Source: GCA-2862585 sp036340235
GTDB taxonomy: Bacteria > Bacteroidota > Bacteroidia > Flavobacteriales > UBA7312
Assembly (NCBI GenBank): GCA_036340235.1
Contig: JAYYZE010000032.1
Coordinates: forward strand, 1 to 53,549
DNA: 53,549 nucleotides
Direction of reading: 5' to 3'
The position numbers and the translations under genes were made by a program. Positions 7,263 through 16,792 of this stretch are shown piece by piece; within the stretch, counting starts at the first letter, position 1; every line of letters begins with the position of its first letter. The notes under the pieces were generated by a model, which saw only the letters and a list, made by a program, of their open reading frames with translations, was not told where the DNA came from and did not search any database.

Positions 7263-8807
7263 TTATAAGTCGAACTTAATACCTTGCGCTAACGGCAGCT
7301 CATCGGAATAGTTAATCGTGTTGGTTTGTCGCCTCATGTATATTTTCCAGGCATCTGAGCCAGATTCTCGTCCTCCCCCCGTTTCTTTTTCACCTCCAAA
7401 AGCACCACCTATCTCAGCGCCAGATGTGCCAATGTTGACATTGGCAATACCGCAATCTGAACCCGAAGATGACAAGAACGCTTCGGCGTCTTTTATGGTT
7501 GAGGTCATGATAGCAGAGGACAAGCCTTGTGGCACATCGTTTTGTATGCTGATAGCATTTTCTACATCGCCCCTGTATTTAATCAGATATAGAATTGGGG
7601 CAAAAGTTTCGTGTTGAACAATAGAAAAATGATTTTCTGCCTCAACGATAGCTGGCTTGACATAACAGCCGCTTTCGTAGCCTGTACCTTCTAATACGCC
7701 TCCTTTAACAAGAATACTACCCCCTTCTTTTTTAGCTTGTTCTAAAGCGGCGCCGTACATGCTTACCGCCTGTTTATCAATTAGTGGGCCAACGTGTTTG
7801 CTTTCGTCCAGAGGGTTTCCAATTTTTATTTGTTTGTAAGCCTTTACTACGGCTTCTTTAACAGTGTCATACACAGATTCGTGTATGATAAGCCTTCTGG
7901 TTGAGGTGCAGCGTTGCCCGCAGGTGCCTACCGCCCCAAAAACCGCTCCAGGAACTACAATTTTTAAGTCGGCAGAAGGGGTAATAATAATGGCATTATT
8001 TCCTCCCAGCTCAAGAAGAGACTTTCCAAATCGTTCGGCTACCTTAGCCCCGACAATGCTTCCCATTCTTGAAGAGCCGGTAGCAGAAATTAAGGGAATT
8101 CTCTTATCGTTGGTCATCATTTCTCCAACGTTGTAATCGCCCGTAACGATGCATGAAATACCTTCTGGCAAATCGTTTTCTTCTAATACCTCAGCGATTA
8201 GATTTTGACAGGCCACGGAACAAAGAGGAGTTTTTTCGGAACCTTTCCACACACACACATCGCCACAGACCCAAGCCAAAGCGGTGTTCCAACACCAAAC
8301 AGCAACAGGAAAGTTAAATGCCGAAATTATTCCTACCACGCCCAAGGGGTGGTATTGTTCATACATTCTGTGTCCTGGTCTTTCAGAATGCATGGTAAGC
8401 CCATGAAGTTGTCTAGAAAGGCCTACGGCAAAATCGCAAATGTCAATCATCTCTTGAACCTCACCCAAACCCTCTTGGAATGACTTTCCCATTTCGTAAG
8501 AAACGAGTTTTCCTAGTGCAATTTTGTGTTTTCTTAATTTTTCACCAAACTGCCTTACCACCTCTCCTCTCTTTGGGGCAGGGATTTTTCGCCAATGGTT
8601 AAACGCTTTTGTACAAGCCGCCATTACTCTCTCATAGTCGTCTTTTGTGCTGCTCTTAACGGTTGCTATTAAAGACCCATCTACGGGAGAAAATGACGAG
8701 ATTGGCTCTCCATTAGAAAAACAATCTTTTCCTGTGGAGCTACCTTCGTTACTTGATTGTAGTCCAAGCTCTTTTAAGGCCTCGCTAATTCCAAATTCAG
8801 TGTTCAT
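7263..8807 (-). CDS. ALDH7-type aldehyde dehydrogenase (probable aminoadipate-semialdehyde dehydrogenase)
   Basis: A 514-residue cytosolic NAD-dependent aldehyde dehydrogenase. The catalytic cysteine is Cys300 in GQRCTSTRR and the general base Glu266 in LELGGNN. The segments EQYHPLGVVGIISAFNFPVA and SATGSSRMG are typical of the antiquitin/ALDH7 branch. Its known members oxidise alpha-aminoadipate semialdehyde (free allysine) in lysine breakdown and also betaine aldehyde. Length and motifs are complete. The start lies 7 bases after the rseP stop, so it probably ends the M23-GH3-dxr-rseP operon. A secreted lysyl oxidase that would make protein-bound allysine is encoded 4 genes further on the same strand. 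A functional link is possible but compartments differ. Confidence 0.9.
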   Translation of the reverse strand: MNTEFGISEALKELGLQSSNEGSSTGKDCFSNGEPISSFSPVDGSLIATVKSSTKDDYERVMAACTKAFNHWRKIPAPKRGEVVRQFGEKLRKHKIALGKLVSYEMGKSFQEGLGEVQEMIDICDFAVGLSRQLHGLTMHSERPGHRMYEQYHPLGVVGIISAFNFPVAVWCWNTALAWVCGDVCVWKGSEKTPLCSVACQNLIAEVLEENDLPEGISCIVTGDYNVGEMMTNDKRIPLISATGSSRMGSIVGAKVAERFGKSLLELGGNNAIIITPSADLKIVVPGAVFGAVGTCGQRCTSTRRLIIHESVYDTVKEAVVKAYKQIKIGNPLDESKHVGPLIDKQAVSMYGAALEQAKKEGGSILVKGGVLEGTGYESGCYVKPAIVEAENHFSIVQHETFAPILYLIKYRGDVENAISIQNDVPQGLSSAIMTSTIKDAEAFLSSSGSDCGIANVNIGTSGAEIGGAFGGEKETGGGRESGSDAWKIYMRRQTNTINYSDELPLAQGIKFDL

Positions 8808-8814
8808 TTTTTGT

Positions 8815-10140
8815 TTAATTAAGAAGTTTTAATATATCATTTCCGTTGGCGTAAAGCACCAAACCTAAGAGTAAAATAATACCTATCGTTTGCGCTATTT
8901 CAAGTACCTTTTCATGTGGCTTTCGCCCACTTACTACTTCGTACAAAAGAAACATAACGTGACCACCATCCAAAGCGGGTATGGGTAATAAATTGAGGAC
9001 CGCTAACATAATGGACAAAAAGGCTGTTAGGTTCCAAAAACGCTGCCAATCCCACACAGCAGGAAAGATGTTACCAATGGATATAAACCCACCAACCGAC
9101 TCAGGGGATTTTTTTATTAGTTTGAATTGTTTTAGGTAGTTTGAGATTTCCGTGTATGTTTTTGATAAGGCTGCCGGGATTACACTAACTAAACTGTATT
9201 GGGTTTGTTCAAAGTCGTATAACTGAGAAAAAGGCATTAGTCGCATACCCATTTTACCATCTTCTAAGAATACACCGAAGGATAGTTCTTGCCCATTTCT
9301 GTCCACCACAACCAATGCAGAGTCGCCTTTTAGTGTTGGAGTGTAATCAATGACATCACCGGCATAGCTCATATCTACTTGGTTTATGCTAACGATTTTA
9401 TCTCCTATTTTAGCCCCTGCTGCCTCAAGTACAGAGGCACCATAAAAGGCATCAATAACAAAGGGAATGCTGGGGCTAAATAATGGTGTTTTTGCTAAGA
9501 TTTGGGTTTTTACTTCCTCCGTAAAAGGAACGTTTGTTCTTTTTCCTTCTCGTAATACGGTCACTTTCCGAGCGTCGTCAAGAATTAACTTTTCTATAAT
9601 TTCAGGGTGTAGCGAGCCGTTTTCCAAAGCGAAACGCTCCACTCGCTCATCATCAATAGAATAGATTATATCTCCATGTTCAAAGCCAGCAGCTAGGGCC
9701 AACGAATCACAATGTATTCCATAGCTAGCTCGTTCACTAGGAAGGTATTTTTCACCCCAAATAATGAGACTAAAAGCGTAAATAACGAATGCTAAAATGA
9801 CATTGACACTAACACCTCCTATCATGATGATAAGGCGTTGCCAGGCTGGCTTAGAACGAAACTCCCAAGGCTTGGGCGCTTGTTTCATTTGTTCTTTATC
9901 CATTGACTCATCTATCATTCCAGAAATTTTAACATACCCTCCTAAGGGTAACCACCCAATACCGTAAACAGTGTCGCCTACTTTTTTTTTAAACAATGAA
10001 AACCAAGGGTCGAAAAATAGATAAAACTTCTCCACTCGCGTTTTAAAAAGTTTAGCGGGAATAAAGTGACCCAGTTCATGTAAAATTACCAGAATTGATA
10101 AACTTAAAAGAAGCTGACCTGCTTTTATGACTATATCCAT
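8815..10140 (-). CDS. rseP: RIP site-2 metalloprotease RseP
   Basis: Inner-membrane intramembrane zinc protease, 441 residues. It cleaves transmembrane segments of anti-sigma factors and leftover signal peptides. The zinc site is HELGH at residues 21-25 in the first membrane helix, with Asp391 in NLLPIPALDGGH in a later one. PDZ-type domains occupy the middle (about 130-320); the second contains GDKIVSINQVDM. The final helix is near the C-terminus. It directly abuts dxr (stop at 10141, start at 10140), the classic dxr-rseP pairing of many bacteria. Confidence 0.95.
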   Translation of the reverse strand: MDIVIKAGQLLLSLSILVILHELGHFIPAKLFKTRVEKFYLFFDPWFSLFKKKVGDTVYGIGWLPLGGYVKISGMIDESMDKEQMKQAPKPWEFRSKPAWQRLIIMIGGVSVNVILAFVIYAFSLIIWGEKYLPSERASYGIHCDSLALAAGFEHGDIIYSIDDERVERFALENGSLHPEIIEKLILDDARKVTVLREGKRTNVPFTEEVKTQILAKTPLFSPSIPFVIDAFYGASVLEAAGAKIGDKIVSINQVDMSYAGDVIDYTPTLKGDSALVVVDRNGQELSFGVFLEDGKMGMRLMPFSQLYDFEQTQYSLVSVIPAALSKTYTEISNYLKQFKLIKKSPESVGGFISIGNIFPAVWDWQRFWNLTAFLSIMLAVLNLLPIPALDGGHVMFLLYEVVSGRKPHEKVLEIAQTIGIILLLGLVLYANGNDILKLLN

Positions 10141-11295
10141 TTATTTGATTGATTCATTAGCTATTATCCGACATTCTTCATTTGATGCCACTAAATCATC
10201 GTATGTCGGATTTGTTACAAAAGTACTCTTTTCCATACAACTTTCAATAACGTCAGGCATTTCTAAAAACCCAATTTTATCTTTTAAAAAAGCGTCTACA
10301 ACGACCTCGTTGGCGGCGTTCAATAAGCAGGGCATATTTCCCCCCTTTTGCATGGCTTTGTAGGCCAGCGACAGGTTTCGAAATGTTTTCGTATCTGGCG
10401 CCTCAAAGGTTAGCTGAGCGTAGTCGGCAAAGTCAAAACGAGGAAAAGAAGAAGGAATTCGATGAGGGAAACCAAGGGCATATTGTATGGGCAGCTTCAT
10501 GTCTGGCAAGCCCATTTGGGCTTTCATGGACCCATCTTCAAACTGAACAACAGAATGTAATATAGACTGAGGGTGTACTATGACCTCTATCTGATTCTCT
10601 TTAAGTCCAAACAACCATTTGGCCTCAATGACCTCTAGTCCTTTGTTCATAAGTGTAGCAGAGTCAATAGTTATTTTTGCGCCCATCTCCCAGTTAGGGT
10701 GTTTTAGAGCTTGTTGTTTGCGGATGTTTTTCAAATTTTTAATTTTCCAACCTCTAAATGGACCACCAGAGGCTGTCAATATAATTTTCTCAATAGGATT
10801 ATCAAGCTCACCTACCAAACATTGAAAAATAGCCGAATGCTCAGAATCTACAGGAAGTATATGCACACCATTTTCTTGGGCTAAGTTAGTGATAAGAGAG
10901 CCAGCCACTACTAGTGTTTCTTTGTTGGCCAAGGCTATGTGTTTTTTAGCCTTTATAGCACTCATTGTTGGCGTTAAACCTGAGTAACCCACTAAAGCAG
11001 TCAATACAATGTCTATGGCTTTCATTTCGACAACCTGAGAAAGAGACGCTTGGCCAGCAAAGACTTTTATGTCCTTATCGCTAAGACCCTCACATACGTC
11101 CTCGTATTTTTTTTCATCAGCGATTACCACGCAATTAGGATTATAAGTGCGCGCTTGTTCAATTAGCAAATCACTGTTTGACCCTGCAGTTAGTACCTCA
11201 ACAACGAATAAGTCAGGATTGGCCTTTATAACGTCCAGCGCTTGTGTACCAATTGAGCCTGTTGAACCAAGGATTGCGATATGTTTTTTAGTCAT
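10141..11295 (-). CDS. dxr: 1-deoxy-D-xylulose 5-phosphate reductoisomerase
   Basis: Second step of the MEP isoprenoid pathway, converting DXP to 2-C-methyl-D-erythritol 4-phosphate with NADPH and a divalent metal. The 384-residue length is normal. The N-terminus has the dinucleotide-binding ILGSTGSIGTQAL, the middle has PVDSEHSAIFQCL with the metal-binding Asp and Glu, and LTASGGPFRG is the family's substrate loop. The segment KITIDSATLMNKGLEVIEA is nearly invariant in Dxr. The ATG lies 8 bases inside the end of the GH3 gene, and the stop abuts the rseP start, so it sits mid-operon. Confidence 0.97.
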   Translation of the reverse strand: MTKKHIAILGSTGSIGTQALDVIKANPDLFVVEVLTAGSNSDLLIEQARTYNPNCVVIADEKKYEDVCEGLSDKDIKVFAGQASLSQVVEMKAIDIVLTALVGYSGLTPTMSAIKAKKHIALANKETLVVAGSLITNLAQENGVHILPVDSEHSAIFQCLVGELDNPIEKIILTASGGPFRGWKIKNLKNIRKQQALKHPNWEMGAKITIDSATLMNKGLEVIEAKWLFGLKENQIEVIVHPQSILHSVVQFEDGSMKAQMGLPDMKLPIQYALGFPHRIPSSFPRFDFADYAQLTFEAPDTKTFRNLSLAYKAMQKGGNMPCLLNAANEVVVDAFLKDKIGFLEMPDVIESCMEKSTFVTNPTYDDLVASNEECRIIANESIK

Positions 11296-12784
11296 TTGCG
11301 TATGGTGTTAGTTTGTCTGCCAGCAGACGATCGTTAGACAATCTTGGGGGTTTGTTTTGGCCGCCTAATTTTCCCCTTTCTTTCATCATTTTGTAAAAAC
11401 CTCCCTCTACAATACAGCTTATTTTTAATGGGCAAAGAACCTTACCATTAATTAGGTCGTTGTAGTAGGTGTTTTGTGAGCACATAGACTCATTTAGTGT
11501 GTTGGCAAAGGCCGCCATATCGTTAGGGGGCGATTTAAACTCTATAAACCACTCGTGATATGGCAATCCGGAGAGCGGGTTTACCTGTGGGGATACGTGA
11601 AATTCATTAATGACTACCTGATACTTTTCGGTGGTTTCGTACATAGCCTTTTCCACCTCTTTGCCGATAACGTGTTCGCCAAATGCTGAGGTATAATGCT
11701 TGATTCGACCCGTAACAATGATACGATAGGGCGATGTGGAAACAAAGCGAATCGTATCACCCATATTATAACCCCAAAGACCGGCATTGGTATTTAATAT
11801 AACGACATAATCTTTTCCCATCTCTACTTCAGCCAAAGAGATTCGTGTGGGGTGGTCATTAAAAAAATGCTTCGATTCAATAAACTCAAAGAACATACCA
11901 TGATTTACACACAACAATAGCCCCTCTTCAGATTGACTATCTTGGTAAGCAATAAACCCTTCAGAAGCAGGGTATGTCTCAATCGAAGGGATGGATTTAC
12001 CTATCAGCTTTTCAAAGCGTTGTTTGTAAGGCTTGAAGTTTACCCCACCATGTATCATCAACGAAAAATCGGGGAAAACGGTCGAAATAGGCTGATTCGT
12101 CCTTTTTTGAATTTTTTCGAAATACATTTGCACCCATGGCGGGATACCACTTATCAGCGTCATATTTTGTGAAAGCGTTTCCTCAATGATAGCATCTACC
12201 TTTTGCTCCCAGTCAGAAATGCTGTTAGTGTCAAAACTAGGCAGGTTGTTTCGTTTTAAATACCACGGCAAATGGTGTGCAACAATTCCAGAAAGACGAC
12301 CTGTAGGGATGCCGTTGGTATCGTCCAATTGTGGACTTCCTTGTATAAATATGGTTTTACCACCTATAAAAGAGGCGTCTTTGGTTTCTTTAATATAACT
12401 GAGCATTGCATCCTTAGCACTCTTTAAGTGAAAAGGCATAGACTCTTTAGAAATAGGAATGAATTTAGTACCAGAGGTAGTGCCCGAGGTTTTTGTGAAA
12501 TACAGAGGTCGTCCTTTCCATAAAACATCTTTTTGACCAGTAATAATTTTATCAATATATGATTTGAGCCCTTCATAGTCTCTCACTGGCACTAAGCGCA
12601 CAAAATCTTGATAGCTTTTTATATCTTCAAAAGAATGATCTTTTCCAAATAACGTATGCTTGGCTGTTGAGACAAGGCCTTTAAAAACCCTCTCTTGCGA
12701 TTGAATGGGATTATTGATCCAGTGTTTATTTTTTGCCCCCATCAAATAAGCAAACGGAATACTTAATGCAGAAATAAGACCCAT
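11288..12784 (-). CDS. GH3-family acyl-adenylating enzyme-like protein
   Basis: A 498-residue protein of the GH3 (auxin-responsive promoter) family. Plant members join amino acids to jasmonate or auxin through acyl-adenylates; bacterial members are common in Bacteroidota but their substrates are not established. The ATP-binding motif TKTSGTTSGTKFIPIS lies near residue 110. Family segments NTNAGLWGYNMGDTIRF and VTGRIKHYTSAFGEHV occur near residues 325 and 355, and the C-terminus has HEWFIEF. No membrane segments or signal peptide are clear, although residues 1-16 are hydrophobic. It follows the M23 gene by 3 bases and overlaps dxr by 8. Confidence 0.85.
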   Translation of the reverse strand: MGLISALSIPFAYLMGAKNKHWINNPIQSQERVFKGLVSTAKHTLFGKDHSFEDIKSYQDFVRLVPVRDYEGLKSYIDKIITGQKDVLWKGRPLYFTKTSGTTSGTKFIPISKESMPFHLKSAKDAMLSYIKETKDASFIGGKTIFIQGSPQLDDTNGIPTGRLSGIVAHHLPWYLKRNNLPSFDTNSISDWEQKVDAIIEETLSQNMTLISGIPPWVQMYFEKIQKRTNQPISTVFPDFSLMIHGGVNFKPYKQRFEKLIGKSIPSIETYPASEGFIAYQDSQSEEGLLLCVNHGMFFEFIESKHFFNDHPTRISLAEVEMGKDYVVILNTNAGLWGYNMGDTIRFVSTSPYRIIVTGRIKHYTSAFGEHVIGKEVEKAMYETTEKYQVVINEFHVSPQVNPLSGLPYHEWFIEFKSPPNDMAAFANTLNESMCSQNTYYNDLINGKVLCPLKISCIVEGGFYKMMKERGKLGGQNKPPRLSNDRLLADKLTPYAND

Positions 12785-12787
12785 AAA

Positions 12788-13651
12788 CTAAAATATGATG
12801 TGATTTTCTGGATTTACAGGCCCGTTGTTGTGCCAGAGTTCAAAATGAAGGTGTGGACCACTTGTAAACTTCCCAGAGTTTCCAATAATTGCAATAGCGT
12901 CTCCCAAGCTAACGATTTCGCCTTGTTCTTTTAGCAATACAGAATTGTGTTTATAAATCGATAAAAAATTGTTCTCGTGTTGTATGGCGATTACGTGACC
13001 CGTTTCGGAAGTCCACGATGCAAATACCACTACCCCATCAAAGACACACTTTATCAACTCGTTTTCTTTTGAAACAAGATCTATACCATAGTGTTTTTCG
13101 TTTCGGTTAAACCCTTGAGTAATTATTCCGTTAATGGGTTTAAAAAATACCATGGACTCTATGCTTGTTTGTTTTTCCGTTTTCTGTGTAAAGTTAAACC
13201 GCTCTTCTTCTTCAATTCGCTCCCTTAGCAAGGAATCTTCTGTGCTTCGCGCTACTTGATCTTCTTCAAAAACCACCATACTATCGTTTAAACTGAGGTT
13301 GGCTTTTTCAACCGGCACCCCCTTTATGATGTTTCTGATATTTTGCAGGTAGCGCTCGCGACTTTCCAGCTCATAAGACAAAGAGTCCGACAATTGATTT
13401 AGGGTAATGATATTGCGACGAATGTCGGTGCTCGTATAGCCGGGTATATACTCTTTCAGGGGGCTATAGGCAATAATTAACGTTGTTCCACCAACCAAAA
13501 AAACAAACAAGCAGCAAACAACAAGAAAAACGTTTAGCCTTGAAAGTTTTAAGATTATGCGCTCTTCAAAAGTGTCACTGTTTTGAATAACAAAGCGGTA
13601 TTTAAATCTCCAACGCTCCCAAAATGATTGCTTGTTGCTATTCTTTGTCAT
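12788..13651 (-). CDS. Membrane-anchored M23 metallopeptidase (LytM domain)
   Basis: A 287-residue peptidoglycan endopeptidase anchored by one membrane helix (about 37-60, LNVFLVVCCLFVFLVGG). A periplasmic linker and short coiled segment lead to a C-terminal LytM domain from about residue 170. All zinc ligands are present: His and Asp in KHYGIDLV, and the HLHFELW motif near the end. It should therefore be catalytically active, unlike the EnvC-like protein at 28 kb. It is the first gene of the run to GH3, dxr, rseP and ALDH, and shares a 97-base divergent region with sprE. On the minus strand a GATATTTG one base off the promoter consensus lies in that region. Confidence 0.9.
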   Translation of the reverse strand: MTKNSNKQSFWERWRFKYRFVIQNSDTFEERIILKLSRLNVFLVVCCLFVFLVGGTTLIIAYSPLKEYIPGYTSTDIRRNIITLNQLSDSLSYELESRERYLQNIRNIIKGVPVEKANLSLNDSMVVFEEDQVARSTEDSLLRERIEEEERFNFTQKTEKQTSIESMVFFKPINGIITQGFNRNEKHYGIDLVSKENELIKCVFDGVVVFASWTSETGHVIAIQHENNFLSIYKHNSVLLKEQGEIVSLGDAIAIIGNSGKFTSGPHLHFELWHNNGPVNPENHIIF

Positions 13652-13748
13652 ATTACTTGCAAATATCCTAAAAATTTAGGATTACTTAATCAAGATTATT
13701 TTATTCAGAAAATTAAAATAATTTTGCTAATTATTAGTTATTGCTTTT
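13652..13748. promoter_or_regulatory. Divergent promoter region between the M23 gene and sprE
   Basis: This 97-base spacer serves two operons. A near-palindrome, TCCTAAA and TTTAGGA with a 2-base centre, lies at 13666-13681. On the + strand TAATTTTG at 13719-13726 is an exact TAnnTTTG match about 23 bases before sprE. On the minus strand the best candidate is GATATTTG next to the palindrome, with one mismatch. The palindrome is placed where a regulator could affect the M23 operon. Confidence 0.5.
13719..13726 (+). promoter_or_regulatory. TAATTTTG -7 promoter element of sprE
   Basis: Exact match to the Bacteroidota -7 consensus TAnnTTTG, 22 bases before the sprE ATG at 13749. No good -33 TTTG at 16-22 bases upstream was seen. 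Confidence 0.5.
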
Positions 13749-16319
13749 ATGAATCGCTTTTTTGGCAACGCTGTTTACCTTTTTATATTGGTCCTTATTG
13801 TGACTATACTAGGATCTTGTAAAACTACCAAGAACACGTTTTTTAATAGAAACTATCACTCAACAGCCACTCGCTACAACTGGTATTATAATGCTAAGCT
13901 AAACTTCCATTCTGGCCAAAACAAATTACAAGAAGAACACAAGGATGACTACAATCAACTATTGACGATATACCCTATTGGTACTAAAAAAGAAGCCCAA
14001 TCCATAGCGCCTCAAATGGATAAGGCCTTAAAAAAATGCGCAAGCGCCATAAGCAAACATTCCATGTTAATTAAAGGAGAAGAGCGCAATCGATGGATTG
14101 ATGATTGTTATCTGTTGATAGGAAAGGCCTATTACTACAAGCAAGAATATATTAAAGCCATTGAAGCGTTTCGCTTGGTTGGCAGACAATTCCAAGGCAA
14201 TATTACTGCCTATGAATCACAAATATGGTTGCTTAGAAGTTTTGTTGAGGAAGGCGACTTAGGCTCAGCCGAATTAGTCATAGAAAACATAGTCATGGAC
14301 GAGACTTTTCCTGCCTCCTTAAACCAACCACTCTCATTAGCATTAGCGGACTATTACCTAAAATCGAAAGACAAGATCATGGCTATAGAAGAACTGTCGT
14401 CCGCCATTAATCTCACCAAGAAAAGAAGAGAAAAAGCTCGTTACCACTTTCTGTTAGCCCAATTACAAGCTGAAGAAGGCAACTATGCTGAGGCCACCAA
14501 CTTATTTACCAAGGTGATTCGTAGTAGCCCTGACTATGAAATGGTGTTTAACGCCAAAATTAATAGAGCACGATCCTTTGACACCTCTTCGGGAGACACT
14601 GAAGAAATTGTTAAGGAATTAAAAAGGATGTTAAAAGACGATAAAAATGCTGAATACTTGGATGCTATTTACTATGGCCTAGCGGAATTAAATAAGCGAG
14701 AAGACAAAATGTCCTTAGCCATACAAAACTACACCTTGTCTGTTGCCAAAAGCGTAAAAAATGACGCGCAAAAAGCCCTTTCTAGCAGTGTCTTGGCCGA
14801 CCTATATTACCAAAAGCAAAACTATCGATTGGCACAGGCCTATTACGACACCGCAGTGGCCTTTATGAACAACAAACACCATCGCTTTCAGATGGCACAA
14901 TTAAGGCAAAAGAAACTGACCGATTTAATCAACAACCTAGACGTTATTTACGAACAAGACAGTATTCAACGAATAGCTCTTATGCCAGAAGGTGAACGCA
15001 TGGCTTTTATAGACAACCTTATCAGACAGATAGAGTTAGAAGAAAAAAAGGAAAAAGAACTGGAAAATCAGCGGCGATCTGAAAATAACTTTTTTACCGA
15101 CCCTTCTCAGCGAATTAATAAGTTTAACAATAATATAGGGGGGCAGTGGTATTTTGAAAACCCCAACACACTGAGCTTTGGCTATTCGGAGTTTAACAGA
15201 AAGTGGGGTAAGCGAAAATTAGAAGACGATTGGAGGCGATCGAATAAAAAATCAATAACGGTAGAAGAGGCTCTGGCAGACACCCTTCAAGAGGATTTAT
15301 TTGACCCCAAAAATAGAGACTCATACCTTAAAGGCTTACCGCTAACCACAGAAGCCATGATAGCGTCGAATCGCAAAATCATAGCGGCCTATTTCGATGC
15401 TGGGGTCATTTACAAAGAACAGCTAGAAGACATTCCGCAAGCCATTCAATCCTTCGAAACCCTAAACAAGCGCTTTCCCATCAACGACAACCGCGTTATG
15501 GTCTTGTACTTTCTAAACCGACTACATTCAGAAATAAAGGACATTCAGTCCGCCAACAACTATAAAAACACGCTCTTGAAAGAGTTTCCTAATAGCGACT
15601 ACTCCAAACTTTTAAAAGACCCCGACTATATTAACCAGCTCAGTGACGTAAATACGAGTATCGAGCAGGCCTATGAACGGGCCCTTGCGCTATACAACAA
15701 TGGCCTGTACAACGACTGTTTACAGAGCTGCAAGGCACAGCTAGCGAAGCACCCAAACCATTATCTCGGACCCCACTTCGATTTACTAAAGACTATGGCA
15801 GAAGCCAGCCAAACTAATATACCGATTTACATTGCCAAGCTTGAAGGCATTATTAATAATTACCCCAACCACCATGTAGCCCTCACCGCGCAAGAAATTA
15901 TTATGCTTTTACAAACTCAAGATAGCCAGACCACTCAAGCTGAACAACAGGATGGGGCGCCATATACCATTAACGCTAAGGCTGCCCACTATTTCATACT
16001 CCTGTTTTACGACTACAATTTAGAGCTTGACCTTGCCAAGGCCACCCTTTCCGACTATCATGCCGAGTACTACAGGCTAGACCGCTTGAATATTAGCAAT
16101 TTACTTTTTGAAGAACACACCCACATGATAACTGTTAGGGAGTTTATCAATCAACAAGCCGCTATGGATTATTACCAAGCATTTCAAGAAGGCGATGTTA
16201 GGGGAGTTTTTGGAGATGACTACCAAGCGTTTGTTATTGCGGGGCCCAACTTCCCCTATTTTTTTAAAAACAAAGACACAGAAGGGTATTTAAAAATGTT
16301 TAAACAACATTATCAGTAA
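13749..16319 (+). CDS. sprE: T9SS lipoprotein PorW/SprE (TPR-rich)
   Basis: An 856-residue outer-membrane lipoprotein with lipobox TILGSC (Cys24) and tetratricopeptide repeats, for example ERNRWIDDCYLLIGKAYYYK and ARYHFLLAQLQAEEGNYAEA. The early block NYHSTATRYNWYYNAKLNF and the overall size match SprE of Flavobacterium and PorW of Porphyromonas. Both are needed for type IX secretion and gliding, linking the motor to the outer-membrane translocon. The gene is followed by bactofilin and the atp operon on the same strand, but bactofilin has its own promoter element. It begins its operon from the divergent spacer. PorZ, SprF-like and T9SS cargo genes elsewhere in the window support the call. Confidence 0.9.
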   Translation: MNRFFGNAVYLFILVLIVTILGSCKTTKNTFFNRNYHSTATRYNWYYNAKLNFHSGQNKLQEEHKDDYNQLLTIYPIGTKKEAQSIAPQMDKALKKCASAISKHSMLIKGEERNRWIDDCYLLIGKAYYYKQEYIKAIEAFRLVGRQFQGNITAYESQIWLLRSFVEEGDLGSAELVIENIVMDETFPASLNQPLSLALADYYLKSKDKIMAIEELSSAINLTKKRREKARYHFLLAQLQAEEGNYAEATNLFTKVIRSSPDYEMVFNAKINRARSFDTSSGDTEEIVKELKRMLKDDKNAEYLDAIYYGLAELNKREDKMSLAIQNYTLSVAKSVKNDAQKALSSSVLADLYYQKQNYRLAQAYYDTAVAFMNNKHHRFQMAQLRQKKLTDLINNLDVIYEQDSIQRIALMPEGERMAFIDNLIRQIELEEKKEKELENQRRSENNFFTDPSQRINKFNNNIGGQWYFENPNTLSFGYSEFNRKWGKRKLEDDWRRSNKKSITVEEALADTLQEDLFDPKNRDSYLKGLPLTTEAMIASNRKIIAAYFDAGVIYKEQLEDIPQAIQSFETLNKRFPINDNRVMVLYFLNRLHSEIKDIQSANNYKNTLLKEFPNSDYSKLLKDPDYINQLSDVNTSIEQAYERALALYNNGLYNDCLQSCKAQLAKHPNHYLGPHFDLLKTMAEASQTNIPIYIAKLEGIINNYPNHHVALTAQEIIMLLQTQDSQTTQAEQQDGAPYTINAKAAHYFILLFYDYNLELDLAKATLSDYHAEYYRLDRLNISNLLFEEHTHMITVREFINQQAAMDYYQAFQEGDVRGVFGDDYQAFVIAGPNFPYFFKNKDTEGYLKMFKQHYQ

Positions 16320-16338
16320 TCAAGAGAGCAGAATTTTA

Positions 16339-16346
16339 TATATTTG
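16339..16346 (+). promoter_or_regulatory. TATATTTG -7 promoter element before bactofilin
   Basis: Exact TAnnTTTG match in the 47-base gap after sprE, 20 bases before the bactofilin ATG at 16367. No clear -33 element, because the upstream bases fall within the end of sprE. Confidence 0.5.
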
Positions 16347-16366
16347 CCTTATCAAATAAAAAAAGT

Positions 16367-16792
16367 ATGTTTTCAAACACAAACTCAAACGATAAATCCA
16401 TGGCAAAACACCTGGAAAACACAGGCGTTGTCAATTTTATAGGCGTTGGCACTAAGATAGACGGTGAAATTTCATCAAATGGCGATATTCGTGTAGATGG
16501 CACGTTGAACGGTTCTATTAAAACCAAAGGAAAAGTGGTCATTGGCTCAACCGGCATTGTGGAAGGCAATGTTGACGCTGCCAATGCCGATATCTCTGGC
16601 GAATTGAAAGGCGCCATTTCGGTAACCGAATTGTTGGCTTTAAAAGCCACCGCCAAACTAGACGGCGATATAGTGGCCAACAAGTTAGCCATTGAGCCAG
16701 GAGCCTCTTTTTCAGGCTCATGCAGCATGGGCGCGGTGATAAAAGACATTAGTCATGCCAACAAAGCAGAAAAACAAGAAAAAACCGCCTAA
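16367..16792 (+). CDS. Bactofilin (polymer-forming cytoskeletal protein)
   Basis: A 141-residue bactofilin. Residues 22-120 form the right-handed beta-helix typical of the family, with short glycine-ended rungs such as IDGEISSNGDIRVDGTLNG and VVIGSTGIVEGNVDAANA. Bactofilins polymerise without nucleotides and position cell-wall enzymes or envelope machines. The N-terminal tail is short and contains no membrane helix. Its last 38 bases overlap the start of atpZ in another frame, so it is translated in tandem with the ATP synthase accessory genes. Confidence 0.94.
   Translation: MFSNTNSNDKSMAKHLENTGVVNFIGVGTKIDGEISSNGDIRVDGTLNGSIKTKGKVVIGSTGIVEGNVDAANADISGELKGAISVTELLALKATAKLDGDIVANKLAIEPGASFSGSCSMGAVIKDISHANKAEKQEKTA

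Noticed and set aside
16336..16749. Minus-strand open frame opposite bactofilin
   Set aside because: It is a mirror of the repetitive beta-helix codons and has no family resemblance or promoter.
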